From Clostridium sulfidigenes (lineage in GTDB: Bacteria > Bacillota > Clostridia > Clostridiales > Clostridiaceae), in NCBI RefSeq assembly GCF_000732635.1, contig NZ_JPMD01000038.1:89937-153936 (forward strand): a stretch of DNA of 64,000 nt, given 5' to 3'. The notes under the pieces were generated by a model. That model saw only the letters and a program-made list of their open reading frames with translations. It made no database searches and was not told where the DNA came from. This document shows, piece after piece, positions 55,760 through 64,000 of the stretch (position 1 is the stretch's first letter; every line of letters starts with the position of its first letter). A program made the translations under genes and the position numbers.

Positions 55760-56437
55760 ATGCAAGCACTTGGTTTAATAGAAACAAAAGGATTACTTGC
55801 ATCTATTGAGGCAGCTGACACAATGGTGAAATCCGCAGATGTAAGTATTATTGAAAAGACCTATGTAGGTGGCGGTCTTGTTACAATTGCAGTTACAGGT
55901 GATGTAGGTGCAGTAAAAGCAGCTATAGAAGCTGGAGTAGCAGCTGTTAAAAATCTTAATGAAGAAGCTTTAGTATCAGAACATGTAATTCCACGTCCTC
56001 ATGAGGAGTTGGAAAGCATAATTGGATCTAAATCTTCAGTGGAAACTCAAGAGGTTTTAGTATCTGATGAAAAAGTTGAAGAACCTGAAGAGATTCAAGA
56101 GACTCAGCAGATCCAGGATGCAGAAGACTTAGAAGTTGTAGAAGAAATTCAAGAAACTGAAGAAGTTGAAGAAATTCAAAATAGTGATGCTTTAGACAAT
56201 GATTTAGATAAACTTCATAAAGGAAGTTTAGAGAATCTACATAAAGATGATGTAGATAATTTAGTTATTAAAAATGGTATTGAAAAAACCGTTTTAATAT
56301 TATCTAAGCTAAAGGTAGTTAAGCTTAGAAATCTAGCTCGTGAATATAAAGATTTTGGAATTACAGGTAGAGTGATTTCAAAAGCAGGTAAAAATCAATT
56401 ACTTGCTAAATTCAAATTGTATTACGAGAAAAATTAG
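55760..56437 (+). CDS. BMC-H shell protein with Glu-rich linker and SAP/Rho-N-like C-terminal domain
   Basis: 225 residues. BMC domain at 1-88 ([41 protein letters not shown]). An acidic low-complexity linker (about 95-155; [13 protein letters not shown]) follows, then a basic helical domain (about 178-225; [34 protein letters not shown]). That last part resembles SAP or Rho-N folds, which bind nucleic acid. EutK also carries a nucleic-acid-binding-like tail on a BMC domain, so the theme is known but this version differs. Role inferred: tethering or organisation. Confidence 0.85.
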   Translation: MQALGLIETKGLLASIEAADTMVKSADVSIIEKTYVGGGLVTIAVTGDVGAVKAAIEAGVAAVKNLNEEALVSEHVIPRPHEELESIIGSKSSVETQEVLVSDEKVEEPEEIQETQQIQDAEDLEVVEEIQETEEVEEIQNSDALDNDLDKLHKGSLENLHKDDVDNLVIKNGIEKTVLILSKLKVVKLRNLAREYKDFGITGRVISKAGKNQLLAKFKLYYEKN

Positions 56438-56471
56438 ATATTGTAAGGTTTACGAAAGGAAGTAATGACCA

Positions 56472-58070
56472 ATGGAGAACTTTGATAAAGATTTACGTTC
56501 AATACAAGAAGCGAGAGATCTTGCTAGACTTGGAAAGGTAGCAGCTAATAAAATTGCTGATTATACTGAAGAGCAAATCGATAAAATTTTACGTAACATG
56601 GTTAGAGTTGCAGAAGAAAATGCAGTTTGTTTAGCACAAATGGCAGTTGAAGAAACTGGTTTTGGTAAAGTTGAAGATAAAACTTTTAAAAACCATTTAG
56701 CAGCTACTATACTATATGAATCAATTAAAGATATGAAAACTATCGATATAATTAGAGAAGATGAGGTAAACAAGCTAATAGAGATTGCTGAGCCAGTTGG
56801 TTTAGTTATGGGTATAGTACCTTCAACAAACCCAACTTCTACTGCTATTTTTAAAGCTATGATTTCAATTAAATCTCGTAATGCTATAGTATTCTCACCA
56901 CACCCATCTGCTGCAAAATGTACAATTAAAGCAGCTCAATTAATGCACGATGCAGCTGTTGAAGCTGGTGCACCAGAGAATGTTATAACTTGTGTAACTT
57001 CACCTTCAATTGGAGCTACAAATGAGTTAATGAAAAGCAAAGAAGTTGCTATAATAATAGCTACAGGCGGTCCAGGAATGGTTAAAGCTGCTTACAGTGC
57101 AGGAAAACCAGCTCTAGGTGTTGGTGCAGGAAACTCTCCAGCATACATAGAAAAAACTGCCAACATAGAACAAGCTGTTAGAAATATTATGGCAAGTAAA
57201 ACTTTTGATAATGGTACAATCTGTGCATCAGAACAATCAATAATCTGTGAAGAATGTAATGAAGCTGCAGTTATTCAAGAGTTCAAAAAGCATGGTGGAT
57301 ACTTCATGACTAAAGAAGAAACTGATAAAGTTTGTAAATTATTATTCAAAAATGGACATGCAATGAATGCTAAATTTGTAGGAAGAAGTCCACAAGTTAT
57401 TGCAAGTGCTGCAGGAATTGAGATTCCTCAAGGAACTAAAGTACTTATAGGAAGACAAAACGGAGTAGGTGAAGGTAATCCATTATCATTTGAAAAACTT
57501 ACAACAGTTCTTGGATTCTATACAGTAAAAGATTGTCACCAAGCATGTGATTTAAGTATTGAATTACTTCAAAATGGAATTGGTCACACAATGAGTATCC
57601 ATACTGAAAATAAAGATATAGTTATGAAGTTTGCTAAAAAGCCAGCTTCTCGTATCCTTGTTAACACTGGTGGAACACAAGGTGGAACAGGTGCAAGCAC
57701 AGGTCTTAATCCTTCATTCACTTTAGGTTGTGGTACATGGGGAGGAAGCTCAGTATCTGAAAATGTTACTCCTGAGCACCTTATAAACATTAAGAGAGTT
57801 GCTTATGGTTTAAAAGATTGCGCAACATTAGCATCTAATGACCCAACTTTCAACTGTATAAAAACTGCTGAGAATTGTCACAGCGTACAAAATCAACTTA
57901 TGAATATGAGTCCAGCTCAAATTGCAGCAGCTGCAGCGGCTTTAAGTAAAGATAACGCTTGCGTTAACAATACTAATACTTGCACTGAATGCAATACTGA
58001 TAGCACAAAAAATGAAGAGATTTTAGATTTAGTTAATCAAATAGTTGCCGCTATGAAAGGGGCAAACTAA
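56472..58070 (+). CDS. cutF: CoA-acylating acetaldehyde dehydrogenase with C-terminal encapsulation peptide
   Basis: 532 residues. Converts acetaldehyde, CoA and NAD to acetyl-CoA. Catalytic Cys251 in TICASEQS; further motifs [10 protein letters not shown] and [13 protein letters not shown]. The core ends near 475. A linker with alanines ([10 protein letters not shown]) and a Cys-rich stretch ([12 protein letters not shown]) leads to a C-terminal amphipathic helix ([19 protein letters not shown]), the expected encapsulation peptide. The stop overlaps the pduL start by one base, so the two pathway steps are coupled. Confidence 0.94.
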   Translation: MENFDKDLRSIQEARDLARLGKVAANKIADYTEEQIDKILRNMVRVAEENAVCLAQMAVEETGFGKVEDKTFKNHLAATILYESIKDMKTIDIIREDEVNKLIEIAEPVGLVMGIVPSTNPTSTAIFKAMISIKSRNAIVFSPHPSAAKCTIKAAQLMHDAAVEAGAPENVITCVTSPSIGATNELMKSKEVAIIIATGGPGMVKAAYSAGKPALGVGAGNSPAYIEKTANIEQAVRNIMASKTFDNGTICASEQSIICEECNEAAVIQEFKKHGGYFMTKEETDKVCKLLFKNGHAMNAKFVGRSPQVIASAAGIEIPQGTKVLIGRQNGVGEGNPLSFEKLTTVLGFYTVKDCHQACDLSIELLQNGIGHTMSIHTENKDIVMKFAKKPASRILVNTGGTQGGTGASTGLNPSFTLGCGTWGGSSVSENVTPEHLINIKRVAYGLKDCATLASNDPTFNCIKTAENCHSVQNQLMNMSPAQIAAAAAALSKDNACVNNTNTCTECNTDSTKNEEILDLVNQIVAAMKGAN

Positions 58071-58720
58071 TGGATAATTGTGAAGCAGTATTAAAACTTT
58101 TACTAGAAGCTGTGAAAAACGATGGACAAAAAACTGCATCTCAGGGAAATTCATCTGAGATTCCAGTAGGAGTTTCTAATAGACATGTACATCTTTCACA
58201 AAAGGATTTAGAGAGTCTTTTTGGTGCAGATTACAGTCTTACAAAACTTAAAGACTTATCTCAACCAGGTCAATATGCATGCAAGGAACTTGTAACAATT
58301 TGCGGACCAAAAGGTGCAATCGAGAAAGTTAGAATCCTTGGACCTGTAAGAAGTAAGACTCAGGTTGAAGTATTAAATGGAGATTGCATTAAACTTGGAG
58401 CAGCATCAAATGTAAGACTATCTGGAGATTTAAGCAGAACACCTGGAATTACATTAGTAGGACCAAAAGGTTCAGTTCAAATTGAAGAAGGCTTAGTAGT
58501 TGCACAAAGACATATTCACATGACACCTGAAGATGCTAAAAACTTAGGAGTTTGTGATGGAGATACAGTATGTATAAAATTTGACGATTTAAGAGGCGGA
58601 ATATATAGTAATGTAGCTATTAGAGCTAATGATGCTTCAAAACTTGAATGTCATCTTGATATAGAAGAGGCTAATGCAATGGGCATTAACTCAAAGTCAA
58701 AAGTAACAATTGTAAAGTAA
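58070..58720 (+). CDS. pduL: PduL-type phosphotransacylase
   Basis: 216 residues. Turns acetyl-CoA and phosphate into acetyl phosphate, recycling CoA inside the compartment. The two metal-binding motifs are VSNRHVHLSQ and AQRHIHMTPEDA. The first 20 residues (NCEAVLKLLLEAVKND) form an amphipathic helix separated by a polar linker, typical of an N-terminal encapsulation peptide. Its ATG overlaps the cutF stop codon by one base. Confidence 0.95.
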   Translation: MDNCEAVLKLLLEAVKNDGQKTASQGNSSEIPVGVSNRHVHLSQKDLESLFGADYSLTKLKDLSQPGQYACKELVTICGPKGAIEKVRILGPVRSKTQVEVLNGDCIKLGAASNVRLSGDLSRTPGITLVGPKGSVQIEEGLVVAQRHIHMTPEDAKNLGVCDGDTVCIKFDDLRGGIYSNVAIRANDASKLECHLDIEEANAMGINSKSKVTIVK

Positions 58721-58792
58721 AAAAAGTAACAAAATAAGTGGTTATAATTAAAAATTATAATATAAATAAAAGATATTTAGGAGGATTATAAA

Positions 58793-59083
58793 ATGAAATA
58801 CGATGCATTAGGAATGATAGAAACAAAAGGTTTAGTAGGATCAATTGAGGCAGCTGACGCTATGGTTAAAGCAGCTAACGTATATTTAATAGGTAAAGAA
58901 TATGTTGGAGGCGGACTTGTAACTGTTATGGTTAGAGGTGATGTTGGAGCTGTTAAAGCTGCTACAGATGCTGGTGCTGCTGCTGCACAACGTGTTGGAG
59001 AATTAGTATCAGTTCACGTAATCCCACGTCCACATTCTGAGGTTGAAGTAATTCTTCCATCTTCTAAAGAAGCTGCAAAATAG
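58793..59083 (+). CDS. BMC-H microcompartment shell protein, last gene of the operon
   Basis: 96 residues, canonical PduA/EutM-like BMC domain ([48 protein letters not shown], split by a pore loop VGGG). It is the most standard of the four BMC-H proteins and probably the major facet tile. A strong AGGAGG ribosome site supports high expression. A terminator follows. Confidence 0.95.
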   Translation: MKYDALGMIETKGLVGSIEAADAMVKAANVYLIGKEYVGGGLVTVMVRGDVGAVKAATDAGAAAAQRVGELVSVHVIPRPHSEVEVILPSSKEAAK

Positions 59084-59108
59084 GATTTTAATTACATTAT
59101 AAAAAATA

Positions 59109-59148
59109 AAAACGTCGCTAAAGATAATTTAGCGGCGTTTTCTTTTTT
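59109..59148 (+). terminator. Microcompartment operon terminator
   Basis: AAAACGTCGCTAAA at 59109-59122 pairs with TTTAGCGGCGTTTT at 59128-59141 (one wobble), then TCTTTTTTT. Confidence 0.92.
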
Positions 59149-59464
59149 TGATTATAATAATTTTATTGTCTATTGAGTTCATAAAGATGGAGTAACTTAA
59201 ATGTGGAAGTGTGAGAAGTGAATAAATAAAATAGCATAAGATAATAAATTTATATTTATTTTATAAAATGAAGAGTTAGCAACTTGCTAAATTCTTTTAT
59301 TGAATCTAATTAATGGAAATAGTATAATTATAGATATAAGAGATGTAAGTTTAAAATATAAGTATCACAGAGGATGAAATATTAAGTGTTGCATAAACCC
59401 ATATTGAGGATTGGCATAAGATAGCAATATGATTATAAAAGGTTAAATATTGGGAGGAGTTTGT
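59149..59464. other. 316-base intergenic region
   Basis: AT-rich. Nothing besides the presumed promoter of the methyltransferase gene is seen; no strong hexamer pair could be chosen. Confidence 0.4.
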
Positions 59465-60076
59465 ATGGAAACCACAACCAGTCATTATGGTAATTGGGTA
59501 GGCGCAATAATATTTATAATTATCTACTGTTTGATACTTTTATTTGTACCATATTATAAAAAAATAGATAAAAAACCAAGAACAGCTTTTATAGCATTTG
59601 TTTGTGCCTTTGCTATTGAAATGTTTGGAATACCATTTAGTCTTTACATTGCTTCATGGATTATAGGAAAGAATTTGCCAGAAGGAGTATTTTGGGGTCA
59701 CACCCTCATTAATCAAATTGGTTATTGGGGAATGTATATTAATTATATTTGTATATTAGTGGCTGCTATTTTAATTATAAATGGATGGTATAACATATAT
59801 AATAAATATTGGATAAAAGATAAAGGTACAGGCTGTGTTGTAGATACAGGTGTCTATCGATTTATAAGGCATCCTCAGTATACTGGATTTTATTTGTTAA
59901 CATTGGGAATGATTATTGAATGGGCAACAATTCCAATGATTTTAATGTGGCCAGTTATATTTGTATTATATTATAAATTAGCTAAAAAAGAAGAGAAAGA
60001 CATGATAAATGAATTTGGGGATAAATATATTGATTATATGAAGCGAACCAAAATGTTTATACCATTTGTTATATAG
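59465..60076 (+). CDS. ICMT/PEMT-family membrane methyltransferase
   Basis: 203 residues from ATG 59465 (GGGAGGAG). Five or so TM helices; the conserved C-terminal SAM-binding part is GVYRFIRHPQYTGFYLL followed by KKEEKDMINEFGDKYIDYMKRT, as in isoprenylcysteine carboxyl methyltransferase and phospholipid N-methyltransferase relatives. The substrate cannot be assigned. Lying directly after a choline locus it could act on phospholipid headgroups, but it has its own terminator and may be unrelated. Confidence 0.82.
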   Translation: METTTSHYGNWVGAIIFIIIYCLILLFVPYYKKIDKKPRTAFIAFVCAFAIEMFGIPFSLYIASWIIGKNLPEGVFWGHTLINQIGYWGMYINYICILVAAILIINGWYNIYNKYWIKDKGTGCVVDTGVYRFIRHPQYTGFYLLTLGMIIEWATIPMILMWPVIFVLYYKLAKKEEKDMINEFGDKYIDYMKRTKMFIPFVI

Positions 60077-60102
60077 AAAAGAATTATATTAAACTCCAAT
60101 AT

Positions 60103-60138
60103 AAAACGAGGTAGAAGAGATTCTATCTCGTTTTATTA
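60103..60138 (+). terminator. Terminator
   Basis: AAAACGAGGTAGAA at 60103-60116 pairs with TTCTATCTCGTTTT at 60121-60134 (one wobble). Confidence 0.85.
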
Positions 60139-60453
60139 ATAGTATATACTATTAATAAGTACAGAAAATCATAGTTGTAATTATTTCTATCACTATTATA
60201 AAAGAGAATACATGATTTCCATTTACAAGGCTTGCCATAGTATATTTGTAAAACATACTTAAGATAATTTTAGAATATATAGATAATTTTGGATATAATT
60301 ATTTAAATGAGCGGTAGAATTATATATAATTCATATTATCAAGAAGATAATTTAGATATTTTACAATTGTAGATAAGGTTAAGTAAATGGATTTTTGATA
60401 ATTAAATAGTATTATATTTTAATAAGTAAAATAGCCTAATGAATGGAGGAAAA
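60139..60453. other. 315-base intergenic region
   Basis: Very AT-rich with small palindromes (AGTATATACT near 60142). No gene or firm regulatory site is recognised. Confidence 0.4.
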
Positions 60454-61017
60454 ATGGAGATGAATATAATTGAGAAGATAAAGGAAGATGTAAAAAGAAG
60501 ATGTGAAAGTCCAAATAATTTTTTTGGTGTTGGAAGTTATGAACATATTGAAAGCGTAGCGAATAATGCAGTTGAATTAGCTACACTATATAAAGCAGAT
60601 GTTGAGGTATGCGAAATTGCAGGATGGTTGCATGATATAGCTTCAATCACAGATTATAAGTTATACGAGAATCATCATATTCATGGTGCAAATATGGCAG
60701 AGAAAATCTTAAAATCATATAATTATCCAATAGATAAAATTGAGTTAGTTAAATTATGTATATTAAATCACCGTGGAAGTGTATTAAAAGAAAAAACAAC
60801 TAAGGAAGAAATATGCGTTGCTGATGCTGATGCTATTTCTCATTACGATACATTGCCATCACTATTTTATTTGGCATTTGTTCAAAGAAAACTGAATATT
60901 GATGATGGGTTAGAGTTTGTTAAAAGCAAACTTGAAAGAAGCTATAATAAAATGTCTAAAGAGAGTAAAGAATATTATAAAGATAAAAGAAATATGATTC
61001 AAGCTATATTAAGATAA
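60454..61017 (+). CDS. HD-domain hydrolase
   Basis: 187 residues from ATG 60454 (TGGAGG). HD-superfamily metal ligands are visible: SYEHIESVANNAV, then the HD pair in AGWLHDIAS, ENHHIHGANMA and VADADAISH. It is a short single-domain phosphohydrolase like many uncharacterised Firmicute proteins. Substrate unknown. The next gene starts 62 bases later, so they may be co-transcribed. Confidence 0.85.
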   Translation: MEMNIIEKIKEDVKRRCESPNNFFGVGSYEHIESVANNAVELATLYKADVEVCEIAGWLHDIASITDYKLYENHHIHGANMAEKILKSYNYPIDKIELVKLCILNHRGSVLKEKTTKEEICVADADAISHYDTLPSLFYLAFVQRKLNIDDGLEFVKSKLERSYNKMSKESKEYYKDKRNMIQAILR

Positions 61018-61079
61018 TTAGTGTTAAGATGTATTATACATATTTAAATAAGGTAGTAAAAAAATATGGAGGTCTTAAT

Positions 61080-61508
61080 ATGGAAATAGTAGAAATGAGA
61101 ATTTCAAATTATGAGGATGTTTTTAAACTATGGACTTCTACCCATGGAATGGGTCTAAGAAATTTAGATGATTCTAAGGTAGGTATAGATAAATTCCTAA
61201 GGAGAAACCCTACTACTAATTTTATAGCTGAAGAGGATGGTAAAATAGTAGGAAGTATATTATGTGGACATGATGGTAGACGAGGATATATTTATCATAC
61301 TGCTGTAGATATGAGATACAGAGGAAAAGGTATTGGGAAAAATCTAGTCAATTCAGTTATTAATGCCTTAAAACGTGAAGGAATAAATAAAGCTGCACTA
61401 GTTGTATTTACTAATAATGAAGTTGGGAATGGGTTTTGGAGATCTATGGGATGGGAGAAAAGAGAGGATTTAAATTACTATAATTTAAGCATTATTAAAG
61501 AAAATTAA
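61080..61508 (+). CDS. GNAT-family acetyltransferase
   Basis: 142 residues from ATG 61080, preceded by GGAGG; an upstream in-frame ATG at 61029 would add a non-conserved extension. GNAT motif A is seen in TAVDMRYRGKGIGKNLV (R/Q-x2-G-x-G/A), with motif B in VFTNNEVGNGFWRSMGWEKRED. The size and the opening IVEMRISNYEDVFKLW fit the YpeA-like subgroup. Substrate unknown. Confidence 0.88.
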   Translation: MEIVEMRISNYEDVFKLWTSTHGMGLRNLDDSKVGIDKFLRRNPTTNFIAEEDGKIVGSILCGHDGRRGYIYHTAVDMRYRGKGIGKNLVNSVINALKREGINKAALVVFTNNEVGNGFWRSMGWEKREDLNYYNLSIIKEN

Positions 61509-61526
61509 TTTAGTTGGGGGATTATT

Positions 61527-62318
61527 ATGGAGAAGAAGATAAAATTGATTATAACTGATTTAGATCGAACCCTTTTAAGGACGGATAAAAGCATTTCTAA
61601 CTATAGTTTAGATATTATAAGAAGATGTAAGGAGCAAGGAATATATATTGCTATAGCTACAGCCCGTTCAGAGCAAGCCGCTGCAAATTATATTAAATTA
61701 ATTAATCCTGATATTGTAATTTCTAATGGGGGAGCATTGGCAAAGTGTAAAGATGAGGTTATTTATAAATGTATGCTATCAGCACGGATATCCGATTCTC
61801 TAATTAAAGATTGTGTAATGAGTTCAAATATTGGTGAAATAACTGTTGAAACTGAAAGTGGATATTATAGTAATAGTGAAGAGTTAAATAAACATGGTGA
61901 AGATTATACTCATGCTAAATATAATAATTATTCCAAGTCACTAAATTGTATGACCTATAAAATAACTGTGGAGGTTTTCGAAAGTAAAGCTGCAGAGGAG
62001 CTAGCTTCTAAGTATCCACAATGTAGTTTTCTAACTTACGTTGGAGAAAATTGGTGTAGATTTGCCCATAGAGAGGCAACAAAAATTAATACCATTAATG
62101 AAATCGTTAAATATTTAAATATAAGCCTAGAAGAGGTAGCTGCATTTGGTGATGATATTAATGACTTAGGAATGATAAAACATTGTGGACAAGGCATAGC
62201 AGTATCAAATGCAATTAAAGAAATTTTAGAATGTGCATCACATATTACAGGAAGTAATGATGAGGATGGTGTAGCAGCTTTTATTAGTGAAAAGTTCCTA
62301 GAGAAGGATGAAAATTAG
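61527..62318 (+). CDS. Cof-type HAD phosphatase
   Basis: 263 residues. HAD motifs: I in ITDLDRTLLRTD (nucleophile Asp and acid/base Asp), II in IAIATARS, III Lys in EATKINTINE, and IV in VAAFGDDINDLGMI. A C2-type cap fills about 85-185. Such proteins hydrolyse sugar phosphates or cofactor phosphates; substrate not predictable. Start ATG follows TTGGGGG. The DUF4269 gene begins 6 bases after the stop. Confidence 0.92.
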   Translation: MEKKIKLIITDLDRTLLRTDKSISNYSLDIIRRCKEQGIYIAIATARSEQAAANYIKLINPDIVISNGGALAKCKDEVIYKCMLSARISDSLIKDCVMSSNIGEITVETESGYYSNSEELNKHGEDYTHAKYNNYSKSLNCMTYKITVEVFESKAAEELASKYPQCSFLTYVGENWCRFAHREATKINTINEIVKYLNISLEEVAAFGDDINDLGMIKHCGQGIAVSNAIKEILECASHITGSNDEDGVAAFISEKFLEKDEN

Positions 62319-62324
62319 ATTAGT

Positions 62325-62903
62325 ATGAACAATAAAGATTTTATAAATATAAACTACCTTAAACATGGTAATAAAAAACAACAAAATTCATATAAAGTAC
62401 TTAAGGCGCTAGATATATTTAATGTTTTAAGAAAGTTTAATCCAATATTAGTAGGGACTATACCTATTAATATTGATATAGAAAACAGTGATTTAGATAT
62501 AGTATGTGAAGTTTATGATTTTAAGGAATTTCAGAAGATAGTAGAAGATAGGTATTCTATGTTCAGTAAATTTCATATAAGTAATAATAGTACAGATAAT
62601 GAGACAATATTAACTGTAAACTTTTATGTGGAGGATATTGAAATAGAAATATATGCTCAGTCATTGGATAGTTGTAAACAGAATGGTTATAGGCATATGG
62701 TAGTGGAAGATAGAATACTTAGATTAGGTGGAGAAAGAACTAGAGAAGAGGTTGTTATCCTTAAGAAAAATGGATTGAAAACAGAACCGGCTTTTGCAAA
62801 ACACTTAGGTTTAGATGGAAATCCATATGATGAGCTATTGAAATTAGAAGAATATAGTGATAAAAAGATTAAGGATATGTTAGATAATATTAGAAATAGT
62901 TAG
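62325..62903 (+). CDS. DUF4269 nucleotidyltransferase-fold protein
   Basis: 192 residues. The segment PILVGTIPINIDIENSDLDIVCEV has the G-T-x-P and D-x-D-like spacing of the DUF4269/nucleotidyltransferase fold; later IEIYAQSLD and MVVEDRILRLGGER are typical. Function unknown. It is coupled to the HAD gene (6-base gap). Confidence 0.8.
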   Translation: MNNKDFININYLKHGNKKQQNSYKVLKALDIFNVLRKFNPILVGTIPINIDIENSDLDIVCEVYDFKEFQKIVEDRYSMFSKFHISNNSTDNETILTVNFYVEDIEIEIYAQSLDSCKQNGYRHMVVEDRILRLGGERTREEVVILKKNGLKTEPAFAKHLGLDGNPYDELLKLEEYSDKKIKDMLDNIRNS

Positions 62904-62994
62904 TTAAATTTAGATATTCAGCAATAAACATTAAAAGAACTACTAAAACTTCTAATTTGAAGGTAAAACAATAGTTAGGACTATAATTAATGGT

Positions 62995-63026
62995 TTGACA
63001 TGAAAATTAGAAGGGTATAATATAAT
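62995..63026 (+). promoter_or_regulatory. Promoter upstream of the cobalamin riboswitch
   Basis: TTGACA at 62995-63000 with two overlapping TATAAT boxes at 63016-63021 and 63021-63026 (15- and 20-bp spacers). The exact -10 used is uncertain, but the position just before the aptamer fits. Confidence 0.6.
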
Positions 63027-63049
63027 ATTAACAATTGAATATTATGGAA

Positions 63050-63212
63050 GATGGGTTCGGTTATATTTTCCTATAACTGATTAAAAGAGAAGCTGGGTGA
63101 AAATCCCACACGGTCCCGCCGCTGTAAGAGAGGAGTTTTCTTCTAAGATGCCACTGTTTTTATGGGAAGGCAGAAGAAAATAATGATACTTGAGTCAGAA
63201 CACCTGCCTATT
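63050..63212 (+). ncRNA. Cobalamin riboswitch
   Basis: Conserved core elements in order: GAAGCTGGGTGAAAATCCC, CACGGTCCCGCCGCTGTAA, the B12 box GATGCCACTG, TATGGGAAGGC, and the closing GAGTCAGAACACCTGCC. Binding of adenosyl- or methyl-cobalamin should favour the terminator at 63278, turning off what follows. Confidence 0.95.
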
Positions 63213-63277
63213 TTTTACGCTATAATTCTACGAGAGATGGAAGGGTGTGATTTAATCTATGATAGATAAGATTTAAG

Positions 63278-63311
63278 ACCTTTTAGTTTTAGTAGCTAAG
63301 AGGTTTTTTTT
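63278..63311 (+). terminator. Riboswitch expression-platform terminator
   Basis: ACCTTTTAG at 63278-63286 pairs with CTAAGAGGT at 63296-63304 (one wobble), followed by eight Ts. It lies 66 bases after the aptamer and 50 before the next start codon. Confidence 0.8.
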
Positions 63312-63360
63312 ACCATTAATAAAGCATTAAATTTAAATTATTAGTAAGGAGTGAGTGTAT

Positions 63361-63786
63361 ATGAAAAGAGCACAATTTGATAAGGAAAGTTTATTATTAG
63401 TTATATCAGAAGTACCGAAAGTCTTAAAAAACTTAGATAATATTATAGATACAAACAATGAAAAAGTAGATTCTACAGAAGGGAATTTTAAGGCGGAATT
63501 TACTAACTTTATAGAGCTTTTAGGAAAATATATGAGTAAATGCTTAGTGACTATAAGCGAGCCTTATAATGAAAATTTATATAGTGTAAGTATAGACAAC
63601 TCAGTAGATGCTGGATTTTTACCACAAATATCATCTGAGTTTTATAACTATTTAAAAGGCTTTAAAAACTGTGAAGAAACTATAAAAAATGTATCCTATA
63701 AGGAACTATATAAATTCTACGTGGATAACCATGATAACATAAATAAATTATATGACCATATGATAGAGTTTACTAACAAATTATAA
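63361..63786 (+). CDS. Unrecognised protein under cobalamin riboswitch control
   Basis: 141 residues from ATG 63361 (AAGGAGTGAG). Soluble, mostly helical, acidic, no TM or signal peptide; opens MKRAQFDKESLLLVISEVPK and ends YDHMIEFTNKL. I recognise no domain. As the first gene after a B12 aptamer it may serve cobalamin or cobalt uptake, methionine or radical-SAM metabolism, but nothing in the sequence shows which. An IS256-family element begins 15 bases after its stop, so any downstream operon partners are cut off. Confidence 0.7.
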   Translation: MKRAQFDKESLLLVISEVPKVLKNLDNIIDTNNEKVDSTEGNFKAEFTNFIELLGKYMSKCLVTISEPYNENLYSVSIDNSVDAGFLPQISSEFYNYLKGFKNCEETIKNVSYKELYKFYVDNHDNINKLYDHMIEFTNKL

Positions 63787-63800
63787 AAAATAAACCGTAG

Positions 63801-64000
63801 AGCCTGTGAAAAAAAAGTCTGTAAATTACAAATAATAGCAGCTTTCTATGATAAAATAAATATATCATGGGAGGCTGTTTTTATGGTGAAAAGAAAAGAA
63901 AGATTAAGCGAAGGAAAAAAGAATATCATAGCAGATTTAATTAGAGAATATGACATTCAATCTGCAGAAGATATTCAAGATGCATTAAAAGACTTACTCG
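63801..64000 (+). mobile_element. IS256-family insertion element, left end (partial)
   Basis: Begins with a terminal-repeat-like AGCCTGTGAAAAAAAAGTCT at about 63801, followed after some 80 bases by a transposase start. The other end is beyond the window, so the inverted repeat cannot be confirmed. Confidence 0.72.
63883..64000 (+). CDS. IS256-family (mutator) transposase, N-terminus (partial)
   Basis: The first 39 codons before the window edge read MVKRKERLSEGKKNIIADLI and later YDIQSAEDIQDALKDLL. That EYDIQSAEDIQDALKDLLG-type stretch is a hallmark of clostridial IS256-like transposases. The DDE catalytic part lies beyond the edge. The ATG has a TGGGAGG ribosome site. Confidence 0.85.
   Translation, partial: MVKRKERLSEGKKNIIADLIREYDIQSAEDIQDALKDLL

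Noticed and set aside
59465..60076. Methyltransferase as part of the choline system
   Set aside because: It has a terminator and a long gap before it, and lacks the MerR-type promoter. A link to choline lipids is only suggestive.
1..64000. tRNA or rRNA genes
   Set aside because: I saw no GTTCGA-N2-C T-loop with a fitting acceptor stem and no conserved rRNA core sequence, but a covariance-model search was not possible.

Overview
The window is very AT-rich with tightly packed operons. It contains a spore cortex-lytic enzyme with its Csp protease, an H-NOX chemoreceptor, a HelD motor and oxygen-sensitive radical enzymes. Together these point to an anaerobic, spore-forming, motile Firmicute, most likely Clostridium sensu stricto. 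I see no rRNA or tRNA gene, no CRISPR array and no replication origin.

Layout. 1-7.2 kb: start of a SagB-like oxidoreductase gene (minus strand), an ABC exporter pair, helD and glnS. 7.4-16.7 kb: a secreted glycosidase with wall-binding repeats, an orphan hybrid-input sensor kinase, a pentapeptide-like/K+-channel fusion, a membrane MutS-like ATPase divergent from a P-loop NTPase fused to a LexA-type self-cleaving domain, and a membrane gene broken at a T10 tract. 16.9-23.4 kb: housekeeping genes (murI, cyclophilin), a Xre regulator with a dead protease fold, and the germination pair csp-sleC. 23.5-39.8 kb: a two-component system, an H-NOX chemoreceptor with all O2-binding residues, radical SAM proteins, a ComB-like phosphatase, an orphan holin-like protein, an rRNA methyltransferase, an ABC-F ATPase, a satD-DUF3307 operon behind 29-bp repeats, a MITE-like element, a FliB-like methylase and a J-domain-like gene frameshifted at an A9 tract.

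40-59 kb is the centrepiece: a choline-degrading glycyl-radical bacterial microcompartment (cut/GRM) locus. It has an alcohol dehydrogenase, a MerR-family regulator, two tandem copies of a [10-TM transporter + small winged-helix-like protein] cassette, and then one long operon. That operon runs: two BMC-H proteins, an ALDH pseudoenzyme, cutC, cutD, eutS-, eutP-, eutT- and eutJ-like genes, a GrpU-like shell protein, eutN-like, eutQ-like, an extended BMC-H, cutF, pduL and a last BMC-H. Choline would be split to trimethylamine and acetaldehyde. Acetaldehyde would go to ethanol (ADH) or to acetyl-CoA (CutF), acetyl phosphate (PduL) and acetate with ATP (EutQ-like). Two near-identical promoters with a dyad in a 20-bp spacer lie before the first transporter and before the shell operon. 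They look like MerR-type promoters controlled by the neighbouring regulator.

59-64 kb: a PEMT/ICMT-like methyltransferase, an HD hydrolase, a GNAT acetyltransferase, a HAD phosphatase, a DUF4269 protein, a cobalamin riboswitch with its terminator before an unrecognised gene, and the left end of an IS256-family element cut by the window edge.
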